A stretch of DNA of 64,000 bases from Parietichytrium sp. I65-24A (lineage: Eukaryota; Sar; Bigyra; Thraustochytrida; Thraustochytriidae), in contig BLSF01000032.1 in NCBI GenBank assembly GCA_012862575.1, positions 248,001 to 312,000 on the forward strand, written 5' to 3'. Below, one piece after another: positions 1 through 11,500 of this stretch. Made by a program: the position numbers and the translations under genes. The notes under the pieces are model-generated. The model was not told where the DNA came from, did not search any database, and worked only from the letters and a program-made list of their open reading frames with translations. Position 1 is the first letter of the stretch; the number at the start of each line of letters is the position of its first letter.

Positions 1-1198
1 ACTCCCAACACAACAACGCAACGAGAAGGCACCCAACACTGCAAGCTTCGTGGAGAAAGGAAACTAAGGAAACAAACAAATGCCCAAATCCGATGCATGG
101 CGTACTAGTTTGTCTTGTGCTAACTTGTCTATCATCCATCGGGAGCGCAGCACTGCGTGCACCGAGTCACCAAGTAACCATCGTTTGGCAAAACGCACGT
201 GTGCGAGGAGCTAGGCGGTACTAAGTACTTATGGCACTCAGCGCGGTGGGGAGAAGGAAAAAAGGAAATTGGGCAGGAAAGAAGCAAGGAAGGAAGGAAT
301 TCAAGGGATAGCCAGCCAGGCAGCCGCTGCTGGGTTAGTTAAAAGGCTTTGGCAGTGCGAGTGAGTTTATAACTTTAAATTTATTCTTACAGTTGCAGTT
401 TTGCTTCTCCCAAACCAGTCCAACAGAGAGTTCTCGGTCAATGTGAGTTGGAGTGTGGAATGGAATCGCGTATCGAGAACGGCTGTGAGAGAGAGTGCGG
501 CAAGGAAAAAAGGGAAAAGGACAGAGAGACAGAAAGACAGTAAGATAGAGAGACGGAGCGAGAGAGGGAGAGCCAAATGCTTCTCTCGCCTCTCACGGCA
601 GTCAGTCGATTCGAGAGTCAAGCCTAGACGGCGATTAGCATTCTGCTCCCGGCAGAAGTTTACTTCACTAGGATCTCCGCTCCCTCACGCTTCCCATTCC
701 TTCCTTCCTTCCTTCCTTCCCTTCTCTCCTATCCCCTCTCTTCCTCTTCCTCTTCCTCTTCCCCTTTCTCTCTCTCTCTCCCTGACTGTCTCACTTGCAA
801 AGTGCAGTACAGAGCACTCACTGCCTAGTTAGTGTGCCGTGCGCCATGTGCTGTGAGACGTCTCTCAGTCGTGAGTCACTTTGGCGGCGTCAGTGTGACT
901 TGGGTGAGAGAGCTACTCGCTCCCATAGATCACACTGGAGCTTCATCCAATCTCCGTACAAGCAGACAAACCTTCCGAAAGTGTTTGTTCATGTGTGCTC
1001 TTTGTTGAGTTTCGGCAACGTGGAAAACGAACGACCAAGCAAACCCCGAAACTCACAGAGCCTGCGAGCAACGAGACAGACAAAGTAAGAAACAAAGACA
1101 AGACAAAGACAGAAGCAAGTCTCAGACTGGAAACTCTGAGATTATCCCGCACACACAGAGACAGAGAAGCCCATACAGACAGAGAAAGCGCGTCAAAG
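1..1198. promoter_or_regulatory. upstream region and probable long 5' leader of the AP2 gene
   Basis: No gene is recognised here. The stretch holds purine-rich DNA (about 480-575), a TTCC microsatellite (about 696-720) running into CTTCCT and CT tracts to about 782, and an A/G-rich leader (about 1077-1195) ending at the AP2 start codon. Open frames here have the biased composition of microsatellites and match nothing I know. The layout fits a promoter plus long transcribed leader, which is inference from position and composition. Confidence 0.5.
696..782. repeat. TTCC / CTTCCT / CT microsatellite
   Basis: About six TTCC units are followed by CTTCCT and CT repeats, giving an almost pure pyrimidine run on the + strand. 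It lies about 420 bp upstream of the AP2 start codon. Confidence 0.85.
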
Positions 1199-1996
1199 AT
1201 GACTGGCCTGTCGCCGTTCCTGTACTCGGACATCAACAGTCCGCGGAGCACTCTGAGCGAAGCCACTGAGTCCGAGTTCTGGCCGCAAGACAACAACAGC
1301 GACTTGGCAGCCATCTCGAGAAAGCGCCAGCGGAAGGGAGGCGTCTCCTCCAAGTTCCGCGGCGTGTCATGGTTTAAAGCGAACCAGGTATGGAAAGCCC
1401 AGATCACCGTGCGCGGCAAGTACTCCTTCCTTGGATACTTTGACACCGAAGAGGCTGCAGCACTCGCATACGATCTCCGCGCGCTAGAGATTCACGGCGA
1501 CGAAGCGCAGCTCAACTTTCCCGATGAGGTTCTCAAGCTTGACCGCTCCAAGCTTCGCGAGCTCGTCCCGGAAAAAGCAAAGACCGGATCCAAGCGCAAG
1601 AAGATGACCCACGACTACACCAGCGACCTCTCTTTCGGCAGTGCACGCTCGACCCCAGATAGCGCGAAATTTGCTGCGCGCAACGAGTGGACCAACGACT
1701 TCACCACGACCTTGCTCCAGCACTGCGAGAAGATTCAGGCGCAGCAGAGGCAGCAGCAGAGCCAGAAGGAGCTTTTGGAGGCCTTGCTCATGTTCAACAA
1801 CCTTTCCCAACAAGCAAACGCCGGAAACGCTCTCAAGCAAACGTCCATGCCAAGCCTCTTGGACTCTCTTCTCCGCACATCGCAGACACCATTCCAGCAG
1901 CAACAGCCAAAGCCACTCATGTCAGCTTTCCAAACGGCCCCAGCCTCTACCAAGCTTGGCGGCCTCGACGCCTCGTGGCTGGCAAAGCTCATGTAA
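1199..1996 (+). CDS. AP2/ERF-domain transcription factor
   Basis: Predicted nuclear DNA-binding protein of 265 residues. A single AP2/ERF domain spans about residues 51-109: it opens with SKFRGVSW, has the conserved WKAQI strand and YxxxxALGYFDTEEAAAxAYD-type strand-helix core (here GYFDTEEAAALAYD), and ends LNFPDE. A basic stretch (RKRQRK, residues 41-46) could serve nuclear import. The C-terminal half is rich in Gln, Leu and Ser, like an activation region. The frame stays open upstream to 995, but 1199 is the first ATG in it. The gene is convergent with the HERC-like gene. Target genes cannot be told from sequence. AP2 factors with one domain occur in plants, apicomplexans and stramenopiles. 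Confidence 0.9.
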   Translation: MTGLSPFLYSDINSPRSTLSEATESEFWPQDNNSDLAAISRKRQRKGGVSSKFRGVSWFKANQVWKAQITVRGKYSFLGYFDTEEAAALAYDLRALEIHGDEAQLNFPDEVLKLDRSKLRELVPEKAKTGSKRKKMTHDYTSDLSFGSARSTPDSAKFAARNEWTNDFTTTLLQHCEKIQAQQRQQQSQKELLEALLMFNNLSQQANAGNALKQTSMPSLLDSLLRTSQTPFQQQQPKPLMSAFQTAPASTKLGGLDASWLAKLM

Positions 1997-2555
1997 ACAG
2001 CACAACTTTTGTTGCTCTCGAAAACTCTTGCTGCGATTGACCTTCCTTATCACTTGAACACTACTCGACCAGCGCATCCCCGGAGGCTGTACGTACTACA
2101 TAACCCCCCGGCCTTGCCCTGCACTCGATGTATTTATTGCCCTTCTTCCTCTTTTAGAACTAGAAAACTTGATTTTTTGAACATTATTACACATCTCTCT
2201 GTCCTTCTCGCTCTTGATTTTCTCTGAGTTTTGGATCTTGGCATTTGTGTGGAGGTATGTGAGATCAGACTTGTTGACATATGTGGTTCGTAAACAGTGT
2301 GCCGGCGCCTGTCTCGGCGAGCCGACATTATCCCGCGCACTTTCCAACAAGCGGTCCGAATTTGCAATAACCCCGCGCACTTTCTAACAAGCGGTCCAAA
2401 CTTGCAATAATCACGCGCACTTTCCAACAAGCGGTCCGAATTTGCAAAAATGCAACTTGAGTATTAATTGTATGCTTACCGGTACTTGCTAATATTTTTT
2501 AACATCGAAAGGATGAAGGACGAGAGACACGGAAGAGTTCTCTCTCGTCGAAAGC
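1997..2555. other. convergent 3' spacer between AP2 and HERC-like genes
   Basis: Shared downstream region of two genes that end facing each other. It contains a three-copy 40-bp tandem repeat (2331-2450) and a TACCGGTA palindrome at 2477-2484. No coding potential is supported. Confidence 0.7.
2331..2450. repeat. 40-bp tandem repeat, three copies
   Basis: Copies at 2331-2370, 2371-2410 and 2411-2450. Each holds CGCGCACTTTC, AACAAGCGGTCC and TTGCAA blocks in the same order. Copies differ at a handful of positions and abut with no spacer, so this is a minisatellite, not a CRISPR array. It sits about 105 bp beyond the HERC-like stop codon. Confidence 0.95.
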
Positions 2556-5500
2556 TCAATCGTCGTCACCCTCTTCATCTTCATCGTCTTGATTGTAAGA
2601 TCGCAGAAAGTTTCCACCTTCGCGGGCAACTGTGGTGTCATCTGCATCAATCGTTGTGCAGTTTGTGATCGCAAAGAGTACCTTCTCGCTGCAAATTTGC
2701 TTGCTCGTGTACATTGGAAGATCAATCGAAAAGAAACAAGTATGACCAACTGGCAGATAGTCGTCTGATGGTGTCTTGCTGAACTTGTTGATCTTGTGCT
2801 TTCGCTCCCAGTCAGCGGTGCTTGAAGGCAGACGGCTTCGGCCCCAAACGAAACGAAGATACTTTTGTCGCTCCTCTTGTGAAAATTCCTCCATTACTTG
2901 CCAGAAGAGCTGCACCGATGGCGTGTTCTCTGAGATGCCTTCACCGTAAATCGTGTTCAGCTTGAGCACCGCAATGTCCACCTCTGGCGGCCCACAAACC
3001 ATAAGCTCAAGCTCATCGGCGCAAAATATCGACAATAAGTTGCGTGGCACCTGAGTGCCAAGGCCGCGGGCTATAGCAGCGCACTGACGGTCCAGCTCGT
3101 GTAGACGATGCCGCTCCACGGCGCGCAAAAAGTCCTCCTTCCGCTGCAGGGTCACCGCCGTCCCGCTTCCTCCGGGTGTAAGCTCGACATGGCGTCCATC
3201 TGAACCCTTTGTGGTGAATTTCAGCTCCAATCGGTGTAGCTGATCATCCTCATCGATGTCAAGGACGGCGTTCAGGTTGTTCCAAAAGTCAAGGTCGAAC
3301 GATCTCACGTCACTTATCGACACCTGGTCGTTGCACAGCTGTTTCCATACGAACGCTGGTAGATCCAACACAAAGGGGTTCTTCGTGCGCATGGCTATTC
3401 CCATAAGCTTTCCCACAAACTCAAACATGTACATGTTAATCATGGATGAGGCAGATGCACTCGGAATAAACTTTCCACGATCAGACCCTTGATTATGCAC
3501 CTGGTTTGGACATGGCAGGAACAACGGCAGCGACGGAGTCAGGAGCTCCTGACAGGCCTGATTGAAGACGTCGCGATACGGCCCGCCGTAATCATCTGCT
3601 CGCTCTCCTGCAAGAATAGTGTACCAGGCCCTGTGAGAGTTTCGAAGCAAACTCGCATCTTTGACTGCCGGAGTTGGGGCGAGAAGAGGATTCTTTTCAA
3701 TGTTTTCATCCGACCCCCTTCCGTGCAGCTGCGAAAACAACTGTCCGAACACTGTCCGAGTTCCCTTTGTATCGGGCCGCCCCAGCTTGAGAAACTGTGC
3801 GGCTTTGTTGCGGTCCAAGGTGACAGTGGGAACCTTGTTCTGCTGCATCCAGTGATCGTCACCAGAGTGAGAGTCCGCCAGCACGCGCTCAAAGAGAGCC
3901 TTTTTGACCGAGCTCATCACCACCCCGCGAACTCCTCGGAGTGCGGCGGCCAGCGCGGATTCATGGGCTGGACAACTGAGGTCTATCAGTGGCAGCACGT
4001 GAGCCAACCGTCTATTAAAGTTCCTGAGCAACAAAAATCGCAACTGTAGATGGAGAGTTGGAATGTTCCGCAAAGCCTTGTATCGATCGAGCTCCTCGTC
4101 CGTCGGCTCGAGATCGTTAGGAGAAAGCGTCAATGGGTCCTCTCCCTGCTTGGAACAGATCTCGTTCACCATACGCACAAGTTCACAGTCTTGCTCCAGG
4201 CTGAAAGCCTCAAACATCCGGTGAAACACCTCTAACCGGCGCGCATTTTTCGGCTCAAGTGCGATTCGCTTGGTCGTCTCTCGAGAAAACAATGGCGAAA
4301 TTGTCATCCTGTAACCCCACTCCTTGTTCGAGGTCCGTTTTTTATCTTTTGGAGACTTTTTGCTCGAAGCACCTGGAGCACTCAATCGCTTGGAGTCGCT
4401 CTCTTCGTCAGAGGCAATGTAGGAAGTAGGGTTTGGCCCTTCACGCTGAACAATTTGACTTGGAGAAGCTGCGAACTGCAGTGCTGCAACTGCGGCGGCC
4501 GCCGCCGAGGTAGTGGCAGAGTCCTGGCTGCCCCTGTTGCCATTCAGGCGGAACGACGACGCTGCAGCTTGAGCCATGAGCTCTTGCTGATCCAGATCCA
4601 ACGTCTTGTTGACATCGTTCAGCCACTCCTCTTCTTCCGCAATCACTGCTTCTTCGGCCTCCACTGCAGCTCGCTCAGCCTCCTGCTTACTTTCCTCCTC
4701 CATCTTGTGTGCGTGCGTGATCAGATACTCTGCGGCCCGATGCATGTCGTTATCCGTTGCATTCAATGCTTGAATGCACCAATCAAGAGGGTACCCCATG
4801 GTCTCCAAGATTGACGCCTGACTGTTCTCCTGAGAGTTGGAAGAAGCAGAGCCAGCTCCCGAGGCTCCGGTGCTACTATGCAAGCGGACGGCGCTACTGT
4901 CTCCGTGACGAGCGCCACGACGCGATCGTCTTGACCCCCCTCCGCTTCCAGTGCTGCGCTCCGAGTCAGAATCTTGCCCGCGACTGCTCCTTCTGCGAAA
5001 CCTAGAGCTGGAACTTCGCCTGCTCTGTCTACTTGAGCCCTCACCTTGGCCGCCCGAACCGCCATTAACAAATCGAGGAGTTATTCTAGCCATGGCATGT
5101 TGCTGTTCAAAACTGCTCCGTAGCTGGTGCAGGACGCCAGCCGTTTCCATGTCGACCGCAGTGCTTCCAGAAAGCAACGTGATCTGGTCCTCCTTGTTGT
5201 AAAATGAAAAGGTTGGGATCAGTTCGTTACCAGGCTTCAGCACAGTGCTAGGCAGCGGAAGCCGATTAAACGCAACTCCCCAGTCTTCGCCGTTACAAGC
5301 TATTGACATGGCTCTGCGCGGAATATCGAGCGTGATGCGAACTATATCCCCTTGCTTGAGGCGCTTTCCAAAACGGTGTCGCACCTTCCTGCCTCCATGC
5401 CAGCAAGCCATACAACCTATCCACCCCCACCCCTTGTCATCGCTTCCGAGATAATTCGACACCTTGGCGCTTTTCATCGCAACACCGAAAAATATGTTGG

Positions 5501-8500
5501 CCGACGGACCTGTGCGGTCAACCCGAACCTCCCACATGTTGATTCCACTGTTAAATCCTGTCGTTGAAAAAACTGTCTGCCAAACCTTATCCTTCTTTAG
5601 GGCCGCAGTTCTGTTCTGATTGTTCACGCGGATCTCCGGCGCCTTAAATTCTGCCGTACGGTGAAAAGCCCAGTTCATCGTTTGAGGGACGGGAAACTCA
5701 TAGTGCATCGTGTTCGAGGGGATGTGCACCGAGCAGCCTCCAAAGCACCCTTGCAACGTCTCAACATGAATATCACGTTGGGTATTTCCAATCTTTGCGT
5801 TACATGAGAGTTGCAGAGTCTTACCAAAGGGAGTCGAGCACCTTCTATCAAAGCGAACGACCAGGGCCTCTGCACCTGGTATGGTCACCTCACCCTTGAT
5901 TCCTTTGCTAGAGTAAGGATGAATAGATTCCACAACTGCAGTATGGTTCGCGAGAACAAGCTTCAGGAATGTATCTTCCGCCATCAAAAATTCGCTTGGC
6001 ATTCGAACCTTGTCTCGATGCACAAGGGCCTCCATGATAGCCGCCAGCTCGGAGAGCTGCTGGAACCAGTTTTCTTTACTCGCTAGTGGGTCTTCATAGC
6101 CCTCCTTCTTGTGCTCTGACAAGACCGACGTATCAAGCGACTTTTGTTGTTCAGAGCTCATCTTAGACCCTTCGACGTCTTGCGAGCTGTTTAGGTCGTT
6201 CTCTCCAGCAGCTTCACGAGCAGATCGAGTCACGTTCTTGTCTCTTAGAAAAGTGACTACCAGAGGCCTCGTACGCTTGATTATCTGCCACTTCGAAGTG
6301 TTGTCCAGCTCAGCCAACGGTACACTGTTGAGCTCCCAAAAGATGTCACCAGCTTTGACCCCTCTCTCAAAGGCAGCACCATCAGGCTTCACACTATGTA
6401 CCAGCAAAATGTCTTTGTGCGACAAGATCTCGATGCCCAGCTGCCCATCGAATGACACCTCAATGTATTCGTGCGAGAGCTCATCGGAATTTTGGCTGTC
6501 AGAGGCGACTTTAGCGTCGCCCTCAGACTCATTGGGTGATTCCAGCGCGTCACGCTCTTTATCTTGGCCATCACGAGCAGCTGGGTCGGCGGATTCGCCT
6601 TGAGGAGCACCAGACTGCAAGAGTCCAGTCACCGAAGTATTCGCAATAGCAGATGTTCGCCTGTGAGTCAAGCTGACCGCCACAAAGACTTCTGCAAGGG
6701 CGCAAAGAAGGCTTGAAAACAGGGGCATTTCGTCCATGAGGCCATCCTTTGGCTTCTGGGCCTGCCTCTTGTACAAGGTCTCCATCTGCTCTCGGAGCTC
6801 TATCAGCTCCTGAGCAAGCTTTCCTTGAAGAGAATCTGCAGGTGTTCGACGAATCACCATTGCAAGCATCCGAATGGCCTTGATGCGGACGAGAGGTGAC
6901 GCGGCGCGGCTGAAACGAAGTAGAGCATGCACTAATTGCGAGCTGAACACGCGCTTCGCCCACTTACCCATCCCATTCTTCTCATTTGAGTCAAATTCGG
7001 AAAAGAGCTGCAAAATCCACAACAGCAGCTCTGACGATCCGTGTTCTGAGCTTGTGGTCGATGCCAGCCCCAAATGATACGGCCGCAGATCATCTTGGCG
7101 AACTTCATTATGGGATGAGAATCCGGCCGCCATGGAAGCAGACGTGGATCCGATGCCTGCATTCGGAGTTTCTGCATTGTCCCCTTTTCCGCCAGCTTCT
7201 TCACCGTGAGAGACCATTCCTGTTGTCAACTTGAGACCGTGCAGCATGCGAACCTTCGTGTCATCCTCTGACGACCTTTTGTGCGACTCCATACTGAGCC
7301 TCGCCTCAATTGTGGAGGCGTCCACGCGATTCATAGAAAGCAGTTTGCTTTTCTCCAGATTTTTCTCACGCGAGCTGCCACTTGAGTGAAAGTCTTGTCT
7401 CGCAAGGACTGGAACGAATGTACGCGAGCTATTGTCAATCTCCCAAATGGACACTCCAGAGCGGCGGGTCGATTTGGGCAGCGCAGCCCGAGGAGGGTGC
7501 GCTTGCGACGAAGGACTGGAGGAACCTGACCCTGCCGCAGACTTGGTCTTCCTCAATGTTCCGGACTTTGACTTTCGGCGTAGCGCATTGCCAATAGAGT
7601 TTGCAACGCTGTCCTGGCCATCATCTTCACTGGTGTCTCCAGTGTCTTCTCGGCGAAGCGTTGCTGCTGTGCTCGCTCCACCCTCCTCTGCCTTTTTCCG
7701 ATCATTTGGGCGATACGACCACAGCCCGTGTTGCAAAGTCGACAGCTGAACACAGCTTTGATGCACACACCGCAGTTGTTGAAGGCCTTCGCGCTTTGGA
7801 TCAGGCTCCTTGCGAGAGTGCCCTTTCACAGCGACGCAACCCAACGCCACATAGCCATCTGGTGGAATGGGCTGCCAGAAGGAGACGTGTTCATCGTTTT
7901 CTGCCTCCACGTCTTGCCAGATCAACTTATATCGAGCTGGAGGTACCAAAAGAGGGAGCCCTGAAGAAGTCGTTGTTTTGCCACCCATGCCATCGTCATC
8001 GCTTACGACCGTGATGGGGGGAGGCTGCTCGGACTCTCCCATTCCACTTGTGCTGGTTGCCACATCTCCTAAAATGCTGAAACCCGAATCTGCAAATGGG
8101 CGCCAAATTCGAAGGGTGGCAGGGCGCTCGGTCACAATCTCCTTTTTCTTCTTCGACACCGGGTCTGTCTGTTCGTACGTGCGCGTGAATTTATCAGACC
8201 ACATCTCTTGAAACTGGATGGACGGACCGGCCTGCAACCCTCCAGGAAGAAACTGGAAAGGTCCTCTTGCGAGCAGCACCAGCTCGTGGAGCACATCTTC
8301 AGAGAGCGACCGGAGCACAGAATTGCGCCATGCATCGTCCTCAAGCCTCGCCCGGATGATTTTCTTGATGCGGCGATCTGCTGTGTCCTTTGGAGGAGGT
8401 TCAAAAACAAGCTCGGTCAAATCTTTCAGCACGACTCGGCCATCCGCCTGTTCAATCTCCACGCGCTTCACTACGCCGCTGACAGCAGACGCGATTGTGT

Positions 8501-11500
8501 TCGCGGGAGAAGAGCCCTGCAGAGATTTCCTTGACCCTTCTCCGCCTTTACTCAGATTACGAGGGTCTTCATACTCCTCTCCAATAGCATCCACATAATT
8601 CAGAGGAATTGTTCCAACAGCTCCAGTCTTTAAATCTTTTGCTCGACCCCAACCGCTCTTTGTGGCACCAAGGACCAGGACCGTATCGCCTTTACGAATA
8701 AGCAGGTCCCCTTTGCGCTGCGGGGTGAAGTCGTACAGCACCTTTGCGCGTTGCTGGAACTCCTCCTGTTGCTGCTGGTATTGCTCTAGCTTCCTGCGAC
8801 GTGCCTCTGCTTCGTCGTTCCCGGCCTCTGTCCTCTCCAGCTCGCCGCTGCTCTGATCCCGCTCACTCGTGTTCTCTTGAGCTTTCAAGTCAATTTCGCG
8901 AACTCCGACAATCTTGCCCTCAAATGCTTGCATCGAACTCGACCCAAATTCCTCCTCACTATCAGAATCATTCTTGTACTCGTCGGACTCAGCATCGTCG
9001 TCATCAACCTCTTCGAGCCACCAAACGCTGGCGCCGATCTTTATGTTTCCAGAGTCATCAAAGGCGGATTTCTTCTCGTGCCTTTTGCTATCCTTGTACC
9101 ACAAAGACAACGCCCGCGGAAATGAAATGTCCTCAAAGTCGGTAAACATCCTACGCTCGACCTCTTCTTTGAAGACAAGAAGGAGTTTGCGTCTCAACAC
9201 TTGAATCGGGTCGCCAGGGTCCATCTCATGTGACATCGTTCCAGACCGAATTTCACGGCTGATAGAGTCGGGAAATGCCCGGATGTAGTTTCGCAAGAAA
9301 TTGCGGCCAGTTCCGTCCACTGCGAGGAGCTTCTGCTGCATGTCCTCCGCGATTGGGCTATCGTCGGACGTTAGTTGGCCAATGTTGCTCCCTGCGCGCG
9401 GCGTAATAGCTGGCCCGGACGTGGTTTGAACCACAAGAGAGTTCTCAAGAATGGACACGGTTGCCTGCCTTGCGTGCGAGACAAACAGTTGCCTCGCAGT
9501 CTCCCACAGCTCCGAATTGATCTGACGCGCCCCGGCCCCGAGCGGAGGCAAGCTGACCTTTGAGTTCCGAGAGTGATGATGACTTCCCTGCGGAGCCCCA
9601 CTTCCGGATGCAACGCCATGATTGAAGCCCATCTCCCCATCGGATGCAACGCTATTCGGCGCTGACGACCGAATCGAATCGGACTGGCTAGCCGTGGAAT
9701 CGTAAATCTCATACGTCTTGTTGAAAGCGTCTTGGTCATCTTCTGCAAGATTGATGGCAAGCATCTCGGAACTTAGCAGAGTATCTGACTCGTCCTTGGC
9801 ACACTCTTCCATTATTCGAGAAACATTCAAGTCATGTTCTTCCACCTCGTCGTGATCGAGGAGCCAACGGATTGCGTCGGAAAGCGACCCCGTCGTACAA
9901 ATCGCATGTGCACATAAAGTGCGAGAGTAGCCTAGCGCCGTGAGCATCCGAGCCTCTGCAACTGTGCGAGCAATTAGAGCCTGTTCGTTCGTTCGCAGCC
10001 AGTTCTGTGCCTTTGGCAAGCTATGCTCTGTAGCTTCGAGGGATCGTATGCACCATGCTTTTGGCAGCTTGAGTTCCCTGCTTAGACGGTCTGCCAACTC
10101 GCGCACGTCTGGCAGCGGAATACCGCCGTCTTGCTTGTATCCGCCTAGCTTTTCTACCTCGGACTCACACATGGCGTACGAACGAAGTTGCACCCTCGCA
10201 ATACGGACGGCCGGTGCGTCACGAAGCTGGTCTACATCCCGGAACAGGCAGAAAGAGGCATCCATTGCCCAGCGGTCATCCTCTAGAATCAGGATATGCT
10301 TTCCAGTCCCTTGGTGCACGAGAGAAACGACCTTTTTGCCGTTGACATAGTACGATATTTCCCCTTTCGTCAAGTCTGCTGTCATGACTAGACGGTTCCA
10401 TTGATCCGGAGAAACAGTTCCAGGCGCGGAGTATTCGATACAACCAACCGACCCATCTCCTTTGACGTACCAGTCAGCAAGACTGTCGTTTTTCATATTT
10501 GTTTGCAGCAAGGAGATGAAGTCGTGCTCCATACTAGACTTTGGCACATTGATGTCGAGGATAACACTGTACTGATTCAAGTAAACTGACTTTTGGGAAC
10601 CGTTACCGGAGAAGCAATGCTTGAGCTTCATGTAGGCTCTCGCTGGCACGACAAAGTACTTGGAGCTGCTATCAAACTTCACTTCGTCTTCCACAGCTGC
10701 GTGCGAGTAAGAGTTTGCATCTGCGGACTCCGCATCCTCGTTGGCTTCTTCTCGCAGCTCCTCCACAAGCTCCACCGGAGTTTTCTTGTTGTCAGGAAGC
10801 GACCCTCCCTCAAAGGTCCAAGAGCATGCCAATTGCCCATGGTAGATGTTGATTGGCTCTCCGCCTTGAATGGATGCGCTACTGATGTGCCGGGCGAGCA
10901 AATTAAACTTTTGAGAAGATGCCGATGACAGACGCCGCCTTGGCCCAAGCTCTTCTGCAGTGATTGGTTTCTGCGCACCTTGCGCAGCTTCCTCTTGACT
11001 CTCGTCTTGGGTACCTTGCTGGTTGTTCAGGTTTTGAGAAGCATTCACCATCGGCGCAGTCTTTGGAGAAGCTCTTGCAAAGCACATTTGACACGTATTC
11101 AGCCGCAACGGATTGTGGTAAGTGCAAACGGAGCAAACCCACTCGAGCTCAGGTTTCGAGATGCTCATGCGCCGCGAGACACGCGGCGCGGAGTGCATCG
11201 TCTCACGATAGTGGATCCCGTCCGAGAGTACTTGAAGCGCCTGAAGATCCATGAAGCGCTTCTCCAAGAAGCGCACTGGCATATCGTCAAGTCTGCCACG
11301 GGGAGCAGCAAGCAGAGATGTCACTGCCTGAAGGTGTCCGTTCGACACAAATAGTTGAACCATTGCGGGGTTGTTTCGAAGCAAGGTGTCAATAACTCTG
11401 CTCGCGCGAGCCTTTGCTGTTTCGTGCAAGCAAGCCACTTTGACGTGTTGAAGACCACCGCTACCAGAGGGCACATGCACGACCTGCTGAAGAAGACTCA

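Noticed and set aside
401-1088. Small open frames upstream of the AP2 gene
   Set aside because: Low-complexity Arg/Ser/Leu-rich translations of microsatellites with no family resemblance.
2331-2450. CRISPR-like array
   Set aside because: The three 40-bp copies abut directly with no variable spacers, and the DNA is eukaryotic.
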